Source: Coccinella septempunctata
Lineage: Eukaryota > Arthropoda > Insecta > Coleoptera > Coccinellidae
Direction: 5' to 3'
Length of the DNA stretch: 64,000 nucleotides
Assembly (NCBI RefSeq): GCF_907165205.1
Contig: NC_058191.1
Span: 4,528,501 to 4,592,500, forward strand
Under the pieces are notes generated by a model. It did not search any database and was not told the origin of the DNA. It worked only from the letters and a program-made list of their open reading frames with translations. How positions within the stretch are numbered: the first letter of the stretch is position 1; each line of letters opens with the position of its first letter. Made by a program: the position numbers and the translations under genes. Below are positions 12,645 to 23,326 of this stretch, piece after piece.

Positions 12645-13239
12645 TACAGGGTTGGGATAAAGTTTGGCACCAAATAAATATATTTAAAACGGAACGGACG
12701 GTAATTTTGAAATTTATTGTCAGTAGGTGAATGGCAAGCACTTCGAACATTCAAAATGATTTTTTTTTAAATTATTTTCAATAAATTTTTTCTACTAGTA
12801 AAAGCCTTGTATTTTTTCTTTTTATAGATTTTCATGAAAAATACGTCATGAAAAGCAGAAAGAGTTATCTAATACAAAGTATTTCGTTTTATTTCTCACT
12901 ATTGATACAAATAACAACGATTTAATTATTTGAATGGATTTTTTCTCAAATGTACAAAAAGACTGAATTTCTTCTTTTTACAGATAATTTTCACATGGAA
13001 CCCGATATGGACAGATCCGAAACAAGGTGCATTTTCAGAATCTGCAGAAATATACAAGGTGTCCCATTTGAATAAAAAAAAGTTTCGTCATTTCCGGTTG
13101 AACCGGAAGTATCTCCTTATTGAAAATATGCTCATCAGATGCATTGTGGCCCATTACACTCAGCTGCCAAATTTCAAAAATATCGCCCGTTTTGTTTTAA
13201 AGATATTAATTTGGTGCCAAACTTTATCCCAACCCTGTA
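12645..13239. mobile_element. MITE with GGGATAAAGTTTGGCACCAA termini
   Basis: The left end TACAGGGTTGGGATAAAGTT and right end AACTTTATCCCAACCCTGTA are inverted. Subterminal sequence TTTGGCACCAAAT / ATTTGGTGCCAAA extends the match, as does the AAACGGAACGG / CCGTTTTGTTT region. It abuts the previous MITE with only a TATA junction, as expected if one element inserted at the TA duplication of the other. No coding capacity. Confidence 0.85.
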
Positions 13240-13539
13240 TATAGTCACACAGATTTAGCTACTTATTCTGAAGGCAATTTTACTCCTCCAGGGGTGGCAC
13301 AGCTCATTATGAAAAATTAACATGGCTATATCTTTTAATCAGGGCCGAATCGGAAAAAATGGTATAGGAAAAAAGTATTTCTTTTGACCTCAAGAATCTA
13401 ACACTGTTGAAATATTTGTACTAGTCAAAGACTCATCCTGTATACGAAAAAGGACGCTTTTACATGTGCATAACGAAAAAAATATTTCAAATGCTTCAAA
13501 AATAAGGTAGGTACATGATTCTTGTTGAGTTGGAACCCT

Positions 13540-13690
13540 ATTTTATGAGTGAATATTTAGGTATGGACCCTATTGATTCAGTTTGATACTTTGTTGTTTT
13601 TTCATATTGATAATTCCATATTTAACATTAGTTGTGATGATTAATGCAAATTTATGGACAATAAAACTACTACTACTACTATTTCCAGCA
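13540..13690 (+). repeat. LINE 3' tail with TAC-type microsatellite
   Basis: The text ends GACAATAAAACTACTACTACTA, a polyadenylation-like AATAAA followed by a trinucleotide run. This is the usual 3' end of several insect non-LTR retrotransposons. No reverse transcriptase sequence precedes it nearby, so it would be a strongly 5'-truncated copy. The assignment rests only on the tail. Confidence 0.45.
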
Positions 13691-14119
13691 TATATGGAAA
13701 ATTTCTACAAATTTTCAGTAGCCGATCGTTAAACATCTGCAAGTGGGCGTTTCGTTACCGAGAATTCCCAAACTTTTCAAATTGAATATATATTGAGAAG
13801 TATGGAGGAGGACGAAATAACATCGATATGAACTTAAATGCAACAAGGGAGAAGTTGGACCAGAATTTCCATAAAGGAACGGGAAAACTCATAAGGGCAT
13901 ACCGAACATTGCTATCGAATTTTCTCGACCGATCGACTTTCTCTTCGGAATGTATATTCAATATCCGCCTCACCATTTGAACATTTCAATTCAGGTCGCT
14001 ATGTGGGCTGTTGGTTGGCAGGCCATTACCGATAACTACGATTTCAGTTTCGAATATCGAAGAAAATTTGTAGGGGATATAGTGTTATTTTATGCGATCA
14101 TTGGTTCATTTTGAATGAG
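13691..14119. other. Non-coding stretch
   Basis: It contains a 73-codon minus frame (13755-13976) without recognisable domains. No repeat ends were seen before the Tc1 element. Confidence 0.35.
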
Positions 14120-14704
14120 TACACTGCGCAAAAAAATTAACGCACATTATGGAAATCTCAAATTTATTCTACAACTGAAGGTGTTCTCAATGATAATTAT
14201 TTTTATCAGAATTATGCATGCATATGTTATCCACTTTCAACGGTTCTCTTCAATACAGATGTTTTTTCCCAGCAGGAATAAAAAAAGATGATATTATCAG
14301 ATTTTGAATGTATTGGCTCCATTCTAAAATCAGTTGTTCTCGATCAATTCTAGTGATCAATAGTTTTTCTTTCGTTTGATTTTCTAAACTCGATCGCTAT
14401 GCAACGCGAAACACGCAATTTGACCCAAGAGGAATGTGCCCAAGCGGTAGTTTTGCGAGAAGAAGGGTGGACATACACGAGAAGGTTTGGAGTTTCCCAT
14501 ACAAGTGTGTCCAGAATGTTGCAGCGATTCAGGGAGACAGGTATGAATGTCCGAAGATCAGGACAGGGTAGACAACGGGTAACAACTGCCATTCAAGAAC
14601 GTTACTTGAGAGTTTCGATTATTGGTTACGTCCATATTATAAACATTAAAATAATTTTCGCAGGAATTTGGACAAATTTTTATTCGTTATCCTTCTAATA
14701 CATC

Positions 14705-14742
14705 GCCAACGTTTCGAATCGGTTGTGATTCTTTCTCAAGGC
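14705..14742 (-). ncRNA. Degenerate hammerhead-ribozyme-like motif (left arm, mirror copy)
   Basis: This is the exact complement-strand counterpart of the motif at 14935-14972, produced by the inverted arms of the foldback insertion. It has the same core deviations. Arms in opposite orientation mean that either transcript strand carries one sense copy, but a single transcript of the whole unit would fold arm-to-arm instead. Confidence 0.45.
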
Positions 14743-14934
14743 TCGTATTTCATCGGATTGAATATCGTCAATTTTATTAAAATAATTGTAGAAGTATCTC
14801 GAATTAAATTTCTTTTTTTTTTCTTTTTTTTTTTTTTTTTTTTTTAAGAAGAAGAAGATTAAATGAAATTTAATTCGAGATACTTATACAATTATTTTAA
14901 TAAAATTGACGATATTCAATCCGATGAAATACGA

Positions 14935-14972
14935 GCCTTGAGAAAGAATCACAACCGATTCGAAACGTTGGC
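14935..14972 (+). ncRNA. Degenerate hammerhead-ribozyme-like motif (right arm)
   Basis: The order is GCC, TTGAGAA, one A, the 5-bp stem GAATC...GATTC with loop ACAACC, then GAAAC-GTT and GGC. GCC and GGC can form stem I, GAAAC matches the conserved 3' core, and the ACGT at the junction gives a loopless stem III. The 5' core differs from the consensus CTGANGA at two positions, so activity is doubtful. The mirror copy in the left arm is on the minus strand at 14705-14742. Confidence 0.5.
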
Positions 14973-16084
14973 GATGTATTAGAAGGATAACGAATAAAAA
15001 TTTGTCCAAATTCCTGCGAAAATTATTTTAATGTTACTTGAGAGTTTCTTCGTTGAGACAACGGTTTGCAACCGCTCGCCTCCTTCAAATTCAGCTTGAC
15101 CAAACTCATGATGTGCAAATTAGCACTCAGACAATAAGAAATCGCCTCAGAGAATATGATTTGAGGCCTCGTGTCGCGGCAAGAGGCCCAGCTCTTACCC
15201 CAGCCCATCGAAGGGCGCGTTTGGATTTTGCGAGAGAGCATATCCATTGGGAAGAGGCCGATTGGGAAAAAGTTCTCTTCACAGATGAGTCTAGATTCTG
15301 CCTCTACCATTGTGATCGACGTTCCCTTGTATACAGACGTCCACATGAAAGATATGCTCAGTGCAATTTCCTGAATACTACTGGTTTCGGGGGAGGATTG
15401 ATTATGGTATGGGGTGGAATATTTTTGACTGCTCGCACAGACCTAGTGGTCGTTGATAATGGAGCTATGAATGCTGATAAGTATAAAAGGAACATTCTTG
15501 AAGAGCATGTAGTGCCATTTGCCCCATACATTGGTGAAAATTTCATTTTTATGGACGATAATGCCAGACCCCATCGTTCGCGCATCGTTCGAGAGTACCT
15601 TGAAGAGGTTGAAGTCTCTCGAATGGAATGGCCAGCAAGAAGTCCAGATCTCAATCCGATTGAGCAGGTTTGGGACAACCTCAATAGGAGGCTGAGAAGT
15701 TCAGTAAATCATCCAGCTACTCTTAATGACTTAGGAATCCAACTCGGAGAAATCTGGAAAGGATTAGATCAGAACATTTTAAGATCACTCATTTTGAGTA
15801 TGAACCGTCGTTGCCGAGCTGTAATTAACGCAAGGGGTGGAAATACCAAGTATTAAATCAGTTAAATCACTTATCAGCATTTTAGTATTTTGTTTTAATT
15901 GTTCATTTCTCTTCTTTCACATAAGATTCGGTGAAATCCTGAATTTTTCTTCCATTTAATGTGTCTTGTTTCGTTCAAAACTTTCCCGAGAGAACATAAA
16001 AAATAAGTTATAAAGTCAATGTAGAGTTAACTTTCATTATAACTGAGATTTTCAGAATGTGCGTTAATTTTTTTGCGCAGTGTA

Positions 16085-19000
16085 TTTGATACTGGTCACT
16101 TATAAATAAAATTGGAAAGAAAATGTTAAATGAAAGAACAATACTATATTTTTTGACAAGTAATCAATCAATGAATTTTTTCGCAATTATCCACGCCATC
16201 TGTGTGTCAAGTGTGTTTTTAAGACGCCAGGACTGGTTGAATTATTAATTTGAGTGTCATTTGCATGGCCATTTCGATCAAAGAGGATTTGAATGATTTG
16301 ATTCTCGTACCGCTTTTTGTTTATCTAGCTCTTTCTAGTTGCTGATTATTGAATTTTTTTGTTTCACAAAATAGTAACATGTGAATCGGTCATTCATTGA
16401 TTTTCAATGCTCTAAAGTGGATATAATTTTCACGACGCTAAGACAATGACTACACCATGTGCAGTAAAAAATTTACTGCAAGTCAGTTGAGAACTGTTCA
16501 TCTACCTAAATTGCTGTATGCAGAAAGCATCCCTTGAAAACGGCCCATTAAGGGTGAATTATGACCTTCATATTCAATGATTCTCAGTTGTTACTCCTTC
16601 AATATATTCAGAAATGCAGTGGTTTTATTGATTGAACCGACAGACTGTCAAATTGTTGTTTGGAAAGTCAGTTTTACGAAACCTACTGAGAGTGTTTTGT
16701 TCATTAATTAATCAAGAAACTATACTGACAGGCTAACATGCAGGTCTTGTATACCTCTGTGAGGTTGTTTTGAGTGTGGTTCTGAAAATTTTATAAATAA
16801 TATATATGTAAAGAAGTGAAATGTGTATGCTATGATGATATATTGAATATTGGTTCATATTAATTTCTGATATATGTATATTGTACAAATTCAAAACAAT
16901 CTATGGCACAGAAGTAACACTCTCGAAGTATAGTAGACCTTCTTATACTTCTGTTGTACAATTTTTGTTGATTTTTTATAAATTGCAAATAAAAATATAG
17001 CACACCCGACAGCATATTTCATTGATATCAATAGATTCCAAACAATGTTCAGATGAAAACTGACCTCCTCATCACAAAATGAAACCATACCTTGTTTTGT
17101 CGCTTAGAAAGTTTTTTTTCTAGTCTCAACAAAGTCGAAATTCAATACAAGGAATAGAATTCGAATTTCGCGCCCCTCAATTATAAAACAGAAAACAATT
17201 ATTAAACAGTTTTTCTGTATTGGCAGAACGTTTTGAGCGCCATCTCATTGTCAAGTGTGTTTTCACTGACCTTAAATGTAGTCGGTTTTTAGTACTAGAG
17301 ATATGAGGGCGTTTCCTAGCTTTCTACTCTATAATCTTTGATTATCTATTTACACACTGCATATATACAAGAAAACAAAATATTCAATTTGTTCTAGTAT
17401 AATCATTTCAACTTTTTAGACATCTTTCATTAAAATATACTAAGTGAGATAAAAAACACCCAGTAGTAATAAATTTATCAATAATTTTTCATATACATGT
17501 GTCTTAGGGCTAGATGCACAGTCATAAACCAGGAAAGAAACTATCAAAACTGCAATAAAAGCACTGAACTTCGCATGTCATAGACACAAATATGAGTGTG
17601 CCGAAGGAAACTTATAATGAAATAGGCAGGAACAACAAGGTCTCTTTAGTCTGGTTACTCTGGAATCAGAGGAAACGAGGCTAACACCAGAAGGCCTAGA
17701 GCCTTTCTATGGTATGGGAAAATGCACCTATAAGAAAGAAATGCACCTCGAAACAGAAGTTAACCTATTCAATTAATATTCTTCGTTTCTGAGTTCTGGG
17801 GGGGGGGTGAAATTTTCGTTGGGACACTCTCTACATGAATTATTTCTTAGAATGACTTGTGTTAAGACATGATACTTCTGCTACGAGCTCTTATACAAAA
17901 TAGAATAATACCACAAAATGAATTGATCTGCTTCATAGCTTACTTTCTTCTGCTGAGAACACTTGAATAAAACTGTTTCCTTTTAAAGTTTTTTTTTGAT
18001 CTTAGTGAGGAAATGAACACTTTGCTCATGTTTCGGAATAACTAAAACGAATTTCATCAATGCTCGGTACTAACTCTAGCTTCGAAAATAACTCAGCTAT
18101 AACACATTATTATTTTTTTTTGTTTCGAAGGAAAATTGAGTATATTGAAACAACAACAATTCAGGTTTTCAGTTTCATGATGTATTCACGTCAGAGGTCA
18201 GTGAGAATTCCTTCAAATTTGCGGTTTACGTCCGACCAAAAATAAACGAAGTAAGTGAAATTGAGCATTGAAAATTTTAACTGGCAAACGATATGGCTAC
18301 TGGTCTCAAATTCAATACACGATGCACAGTGTAACCCTGTAAGTCATAAAGCATTTCTATGTGTGTCTAAATGGCATGAAGTCTATATATACACCAAAGT
18401 ATTGTTTTCGGGTTTGCACTTCTCGATCTATTTTGGAGCAGAAAATGCGTGCATTCGTACAGAGCAGACTGCATAGCAGCCATGAGGCATCCTTGAAGGT
18501 TCACAGTTGGAAATTCGCCAAATCGACCATATCATTTATGTCAAACGTGTATCGGATCGAAACGAACCGAACCTGATACAAATTCATAAATCTGTTAATC
18601 GACACGTACCAGTTTTGAAAATGGATCGAATATGTTTGTTTTGCTGAAAAATTACGCGCCAGATGAAAAGCTTAAATTGTATGTGAAATTTTGATTTATC
18701 GCCTTTGAGATATCGCATTTCAAAACTCGAATTTAAGCGTGGAAAACTCGAGTTCTTAGGAAACGATAAACAAATCTGGACACAGTCGGGTTTCGATCTG
18801 TAAAATGAAAACAATTTCATGATCTCCGTGAATCTGATGTTACAACTGCGATTTACGTCGTCAACACGTGCGAATTTTGGTTGAATATTAAGGCATGTCC
18901 ACACTACTCGTGCTCGTGCTTGCTCGTCTTGGGCTTGCCTAATAGGCTGGTATGGCTCGTCTGACTAGCTGCCGTGTTTGTTCATTTTCCACATTATCTC

Positions 19001-19109
19001 AGTTGCTTGTCTAGCTTTGACTTGCGAGGATCAGCTGCATTTGGAGGCTTGTCGTCGTTCAAATGACTCGAGCGGCTAGACGAGCATATCAACACAGATC
19101 TCAATCCCT
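16085..19109. other. Non-coding stretch
   Basis: No recognisable genes. Two related words, GCCATCTGTGTGTCAAGTGT near 16196 and GCCATCTCATTGTCAAGTGT near 17242, may mark an old repeat. A (G)10 run is near 17808. The 18896-19090 part is less AT-rich and has repeated GCTCGTGCT / GACGAGC words; its nature is unknown. Short frames near 18060-18900 have no domain signal. Confidence 0.35.
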
Positions 19110-19159
19110 TCCTTTCGTTGTAATGAAAATGGATTGCCGAATTTTCTCATTATTTTTAG

Positions 19160-20635
19160 TAAACTTCTCCACAATAGTTAGGGATATCTTATTCAATCGT
19201 TTTTAAAAGTATGTAATCTTCGAGAAAATCGCTGTAAAATCATTTAAAACTCAATAACAACTTGAATCGATCCAATAAAATGAGACATTTCGTCAATCTG
19301 GTCGCCTTTTTTTCTGAAGTTTGGTTCTTTGCATATGCTTCAAAAATGTTCTTATTTTGAAATGAAATCAGTTGATCCACGGCTTCGATACGAAACAAGA
19401 TTTCTGAAAATGCCAAGGCGTAAATTAACTAACGCTGAGGCTAATAGGGCTATCGGAATGCTTCAGGCTGGCGTAACCCAGGTTGTTGTAGCGGAAAGGC
19501 TCCAAGTCAGCCAAAGTGTGATATCTCGACTTTGGAATAGGTTCAGGGAGACAGGTTCCGTGTTGCAAAGACCAAGGCTTGGTGGGCGACGAAAAACAAC
19601 ACCTGCTCAGGATCGTTTCATCACCGATTCGGCGAGAAAAAACCCTACATCTACGTGTAGAATTCTATGGAATACTCTTCAAAATACAGATGGGGTCCAA
19701 GTTTCCATCGAAACCATCAGACAACGTTTGAGAGAGGTGAATCTAGGTTCTAGACGTCCATTAAAAGAAGTTCCATTAACACGTGACCATGAGCGTCAAA
19801 GACTGGAATGGGCAAGACAGCTTATCAATTGGAACGATCAATGGCGTAGTGTCCTTTTCACTGATGAATCCAGATATGGACGATTTTCAGATTCTCGAAG
19901 AATAAGGGTATGGACAATCCCTCGCATACCCCATAATCGTCGCTATGTCTAAGAAGTCCATCCATTCCGAGGGGGTAGTGTTATGGTATGGACCGGAATA
20001 TGTTTCAACGGGCGCACAGATCTACACATTTGTCCTGGGAATATGACCGCCTTACACTATAGGGAGCATGTCATCGACAATGTTGTGCCAAATTTTCACG
20101 GTGGTGAAACTTTTCAATTTCTAGACGATAACGATAGACCGCACCGTGCAGCAATAGTTGAGAATGCGCGCGAGGAGCTTGGTATTCCACATTTACCAAT
20201 ACCTCCGCACTCACCAGATTTGAATTGCATAGAACATGCATGGGATATGCTCCAAAGAAGATTAGATAATCATCAACCTATCCCAGAATCCTTAAATGTT
20301 CTGAGAGAGCTTCTGCCCCGTTTATGGAACCAAATTCCTCAAGAAATGTTCAACAACCTCGTGTGTAGTATGCAAAGAGGATGTCAAGCTGTTATTGATG
20401 CCCGTGGAGACCATACATTGTATTGATAGTCATAAATTGCTTGAATTCTCTGGGAATAAAATTTCGTTATTTTACTCGATTTTTCTTAACCACCCTGTAT
20501 ACGCTGCAGACCTACAGGCTAAAATTAATTTGCAACTTGAAATCACATTAATATGAATTTTCATCACAAAGATCTTATTTAAACTATATTTTTTTGCAAT
20601 TTAAGTTAATATCCCTAACTCATGTGGAGCAGTTT
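19160..20635 (+). mobile_element. Mariner-like transposon, copy 1 (CTGCTCCACAAGAG termini)
   Basis: The boundaries are TA at 19160-19161 and 20634-20635. The left terminus ACTTCTCCACAATAGTTAGG and the right terminus CCTAACTCATGTGGAGCAGT are inverted partners. The opposite-strand copy at 24945-26384 shares the whole length, which confirms the ends, and its left and right termini are better preserved. The unoccupied target survives near 30,288 in repeat R1. The element carries a DD34E transposase with one in-frame stop. Confidence 0.9.
19410..20426 (+). pseudogene. Tc1/mariner DD34E transposase with one in-frame stop, copy 1
   Basis: The chosen start is MPRRKLTNAEANRAIGML; upstream in-frame methionines give a poor leader not expected in the family. 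An N-terminal helix-turn-helix is visible (VAERLQVSQSVISRLWNRF), followed by the linker PRLGGRRKTT. Catalytic text is VLFTDESRYG, LDDNDRPHRAA and SPDLNCIEHAWD, with 34 residues between the second Asp and the Glu. A single TAA at 19950-19952 interrupts the frame after NRRYV, before the block MVWTGICFNGRTDL. The rest is open to 20426, so the copy is only lightly decayed. Close to copy 2 at 25159-26142 throughout. Confidence 0.88.
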
Positions 20636-21214
20636 ATCTTACACAATTTTATGAAATGGCTCATTTCGATCCCAACCGACAGAAGAGACTTAGGACACAA
20701 GTGTAAAAAATATAAAAATATGTATTTCAAAATCTCACCAATAAAATACGTTCGAATTATTCACGAATTTTTTCAAAATGGGCATCACAATCTTCTTGTT
20801 CGAACAATCGTCGTACAAAGGGAATGAAATGGGGTAATATCTAAGCACTTTTTCAACATAACTAACATAAGCACTCTCAAGAAACTGCCTCGATTTTCTA
20901 CATTTTTTTTTCACCCTAAATTGCACGATACAACAATTATTATTCTGTCAAAAGTGATCTGATTCATCTAATCCGATGAACTTGGTACTGAACCATTCAT
21001 TGTCCAGCCAAATGTTAATTTTTTGTTTTTCCGAAGCCGGACTTCCACAGTCCCGTACTTGAAATTCAATGAAATTTTGTCGAATTTATAGGGGTTGTAT
21101 CTCAGCCATCTTGGATATTTTATTTAGACAATTTTTGCTGAAAGGACTTGTTGTTGATGTTGATGACTTCTACATTCTGTCAAAAAAAAGCCTCACCATT
21201 GAAAACACCTTGTA

Positions 21215-23326
21215 TAGACAACAAAATCGATCACCTTATAGAGTTATTTTAAAATGAATTTGGTGAAAAAATTTTCTCTCCAGTATTTTTTGTCCAGGAG
21301 TATATTTCCAACTGCTCTATTTCCAGTGTCTTGGTGCCAGGAAAAAAGATTCCTGCATCCTCTTCATCGAAAGTGACAGTAATGTAAATTAGCGATTGTT
21401 CATGATGAAAAACAGAAATATTTCGATAGCCGAGGATACTGAATAATGCTCATAGCATTTAAAAGGGGGGTTATTTTTATACTTTCATCATCTCGTTTTT
21501 ATTGATCATTATCTCACTGAAATTAGGCATACTAAGGGTTCATTGTTGAAAATGAATGTTCTGTGGAAAGCGAAGGGAGGAACTTATCCTTGTCATCAAC
21601 CATATTATTACCCTTCACCAATAGGGTTAATTTCACCCTCACTCGAACCTTTGGAGCGTGCTAGACGCAAGTCAGTTCACTCACTCCTACGTATAGGAGT
21701 GGAGTGATGCAGCACGTGTTGTAAAAAACATAAAACGGAAATAACCTTACACCATTTCTTCTGAATCCTGCTTGGTTCTATCGTCGACAGATGGTTACCA
21801 ACCGTAGGAAGTAAACATAGGAAGTGAACTAAATGAATCCATTGAAGAAGCCTTGATTACGCCCATAGCAATGAAAAAAGTAGATGGTTCATGACCGCCG
21901 TGTTTATTGTCGTGGTGTACTGAGCTACAATATTTTTTAGCGAGGAAATCCGAGTTTTTCATTCGTGTAGGCGAAAAGTTGGTTAATGGATATCCTGTGT
22001 CACCTCGTGGTACGGATTTGATGTCTGGTCGAACGGCTCGAATGACAGAAAGCAGCTGGAAGGAGTTTCGTTTACCACTGCGAGCAGTCATTAAAAAATT
22101 GCAAAAAACGGTCGCTTTTTTGTGCGTCTGTTTCGAATATCCTCGTGCATCAATCAACATTTGGAAAACACAAAAACACACTTCGTTCATTACTCCGATC
22201 ACCATGGCGCGAAGAAGAAGCAATTACAACAATTACATATACTCCATTCACTTTTATTTTAGCAGTTGGTTGGCCATGGAAATTTGACACATTTCACTCT
22301 GTATAGTACGAAAATGTGGGGTTATGACGCTTGTCAAATCATTTTTGGGTTTTAAATCAACGCTATATTGTCCGTTCTACGTAAAAGTTTCTGTTCTTAC
22401 GTATTTTATCACTGTCGAATCTCTTCGGAAAATATGTGACGAACATAATTGAAGTTTATACAAACTGATTGAAGGCATACCAAATCCAGTTATTTGCATG
22501 GAAAATACAAGAGATCAGTATATCATAATATGTAGGTACTAGTTTGAATACATTACATCGGTTGTAGATTTGAAAAATATTAACCCGAAGATAAAATGCA
22601 TATGTTGCAGTGGTTGGGAATATGTATCTCCCGAAGGAATTAACCCTCATTTGTCCCCCTTTCAACAAAATTTGACCTGTCTGAGCGATTTTCGTTATTC
22701 CGTCCCAAAGCTCAAAATTCGTGGTGGAAAGTTATTGATGGCCCACCCTGTATAATTCCGTTGAAAAACCATCTACCATACTGATTTTACCCAAAAATTA
22801 TCATTTGATAATATAATATATTCATTTTCTAGTTAGGTAGACTTCAATAGAATGTTTGAACAAACATTATCTATTACTTTTTCAAAGAAAACCCGCCTTC
22901 ACATTAGGTAAAAAAATCATCAAATCATGAATTGCATTGGGATATCTCTGTCTAGATATTCAATTATTATTCCCGACTCGTTTGTTCTACGAACATTAAT
23001 GAATTATACAGCGGAACATAGGGAACCTTTTCGAAACAATACATAATTGAAACCAAATGTTTCACTTTGCTGACATCTTGAAAACTAATTGGACACCTGA
23101 ACATATGCGTCTTAATTGATATCACATTAGGGTTTTGGATAATCAACCAACGCCTTATGCAAACATCCTATAAATAAAGGATTATTGCACGCTTTTCTTC
23201 ATAATTCTTCCTCAATAATTTTCCAACGAAAAGTCGACTTTTTTTGAAGGCAAGTACTTTTCGTCCTCATTCACTTTTCGTCCTTAAAAACTTTTCGTCT
23301 GGTCTGTTCCCCTTCCATGATTGAAG
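21215..23326. other. Non-coding stretch with one longer unassigned frame and a repeat
   Basis: It contains an unrecognised minus-strand frame of 142 codons (21795-22223) in a less AT-rich patch, and a 400-bp repeat at 22237-22640. The text GGCCCACCCTGTATAATTC near 22740-22758 looks like the right end of an ACAGGGTGG-type MITE whose left end was not found. The remainder is AT-rich without features. Confidence 0.4.
22237..22640 (+). repeat. Dispersed repeat R2, copy 1 (inverted partner at 50060-50505)
   Basis: From CTCCATTCACTTTTATTTTA through GTTATTTGCATGGAAAATAC to CCCGAAGGAATTA, this block matches the complement of 50060-50505 almost continuously. A further short piece of the same sequence (CTCCATTCACATTTATTTTA) is at about 49286. 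It has no coding signature. The inverted copies are 27 kb apart. Confidence 0.75.

Larger units (their letters stand above)
10498..13442. mobile_element. MITE (TCTTTGACTCGTAC family) interrupted by two nested MITEs
   Basis: The left end TACAGGGTGAGTCTTTGACT and the right end AGTCAAAGACTCATCCTGTA are inverted matches bounded by TA. The copy is split after CAGATGTGTA (about 10949) and resumes at about 13240 with GTCACACAGATTTAGC. Uninterrupted relatives at about 42152 (AGATGTATAGTGTCTCAGAT) and about 47725 (AGATGTGTAGTGTCACAAAT) show the empty site. With the two inserts removed, about 650 bp of this family remain. Confidence 0.8.
14601..15048. mobile_element. Foldback insertion with 16-bp target duplication and hammerhead-like motifs (Penelope-like relic)
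   Basis: The 416-bp insert (14617-15032) is flanked by the direct repeat GTTACTTGAGAGTTTC at 14601-14616 and 15033-15048, and its removal restores the Tc1 frame. Arms 14644-14812 and 14865-15033 are each 169 bp and complementary with one mismatch seen. They are separated by a 52-bp spacer rich in T and GAA. The left side has 27 extra bases outside the arm. A target duplication of this length fits target-primed retrotransposition, not cut-and-paste. Each arm contains a GAAACGTTGGC word preceded by a small stem, recalling the hammerhead motif of Penelope-like elements. Confidence 0.8.
14399..15856 (+). pseudogene. Tc1-type DD34E transposase, split by a foldback insertion
   Basis: This would be the transposase that binds the element's inverted ends and catalyses cut-and-paste into TA. 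The N-terminal part (14399-14616) holds helix-turn-helix text (RFGVSHTSVSRMLQRF) and the GQGRQR linker typical of Tc1 proteins. The C-terminal part resumes in the same frame after the insertion and carries VLFTDESRF (first Asp), FMDDNARPH (second Asp) and SPDLNPIEQVWD (Glu). There are 34 residues between the second Asp and the Glu. The frame stays open to the stop at 15854-15856. The first helix region looks a few residues short (EEGWTYTRRFGVS), suggesting a small deletion as well. With the 416-bp insert the gene cannot give a full protein. Confidence 0.9.
14120..16084 (+). mobile_element. Tc1-type transposon with intact termini
   Basis: The termini CACTGCGCAAAAAAATTAAC and GTTAATTTTTTTGCGCAGTG are perfect inverted repeats. 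With imperfect extension they reach about 45 bp, and they are bounded by TA at 14120-14121 and 16083-16084, the Tc1/mariner target. The body encodes a DD34E transposase on the plus strand, split by a foldback insertion at 14617-15032. Without that insertion the element would be about 1.55 kb, a usual Tc1 length. The good preservation of ends and frame suggests a young element and an even younger insertion. Confidence 0.93.
19110..21214. repeat. Dispersed repeat R1, copy 1, split by a mariner-like insertion
   Basis: The flanks 19110-19159 and 20636-21214 together match the continuous sequence 30220-30869. The left flank includes TTGCCGAATTTTCTCATTAT. The right flank includes CAATCTTCTTGTTCGAACA, CAGTCCCGTACTTGAAATT and the end GCCTCACCATTGAAAACACC followed by TTGTA. 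That end resembles the right terminus of the nested element at 53579-54750 (GCCTCACCTTTGAGAACACC then CTGTA). R1 may therefore be a deleted relative of that mariner-like family. The split occurs exactly at a TA. Confidence 0.75.

Noticed and set aside
15023..15684. Minus-strand frames of 107-108 codons
   Set aside because: They are antisense shadows of the Tc1 transposase.
20489..20505. ACCACCCTGTATA inside the mariner-like element, considered as its true right end
   Set aside because: Both copies share another 130 bp beyond it up to TA-bounded inverted termini, and no left partner exists.
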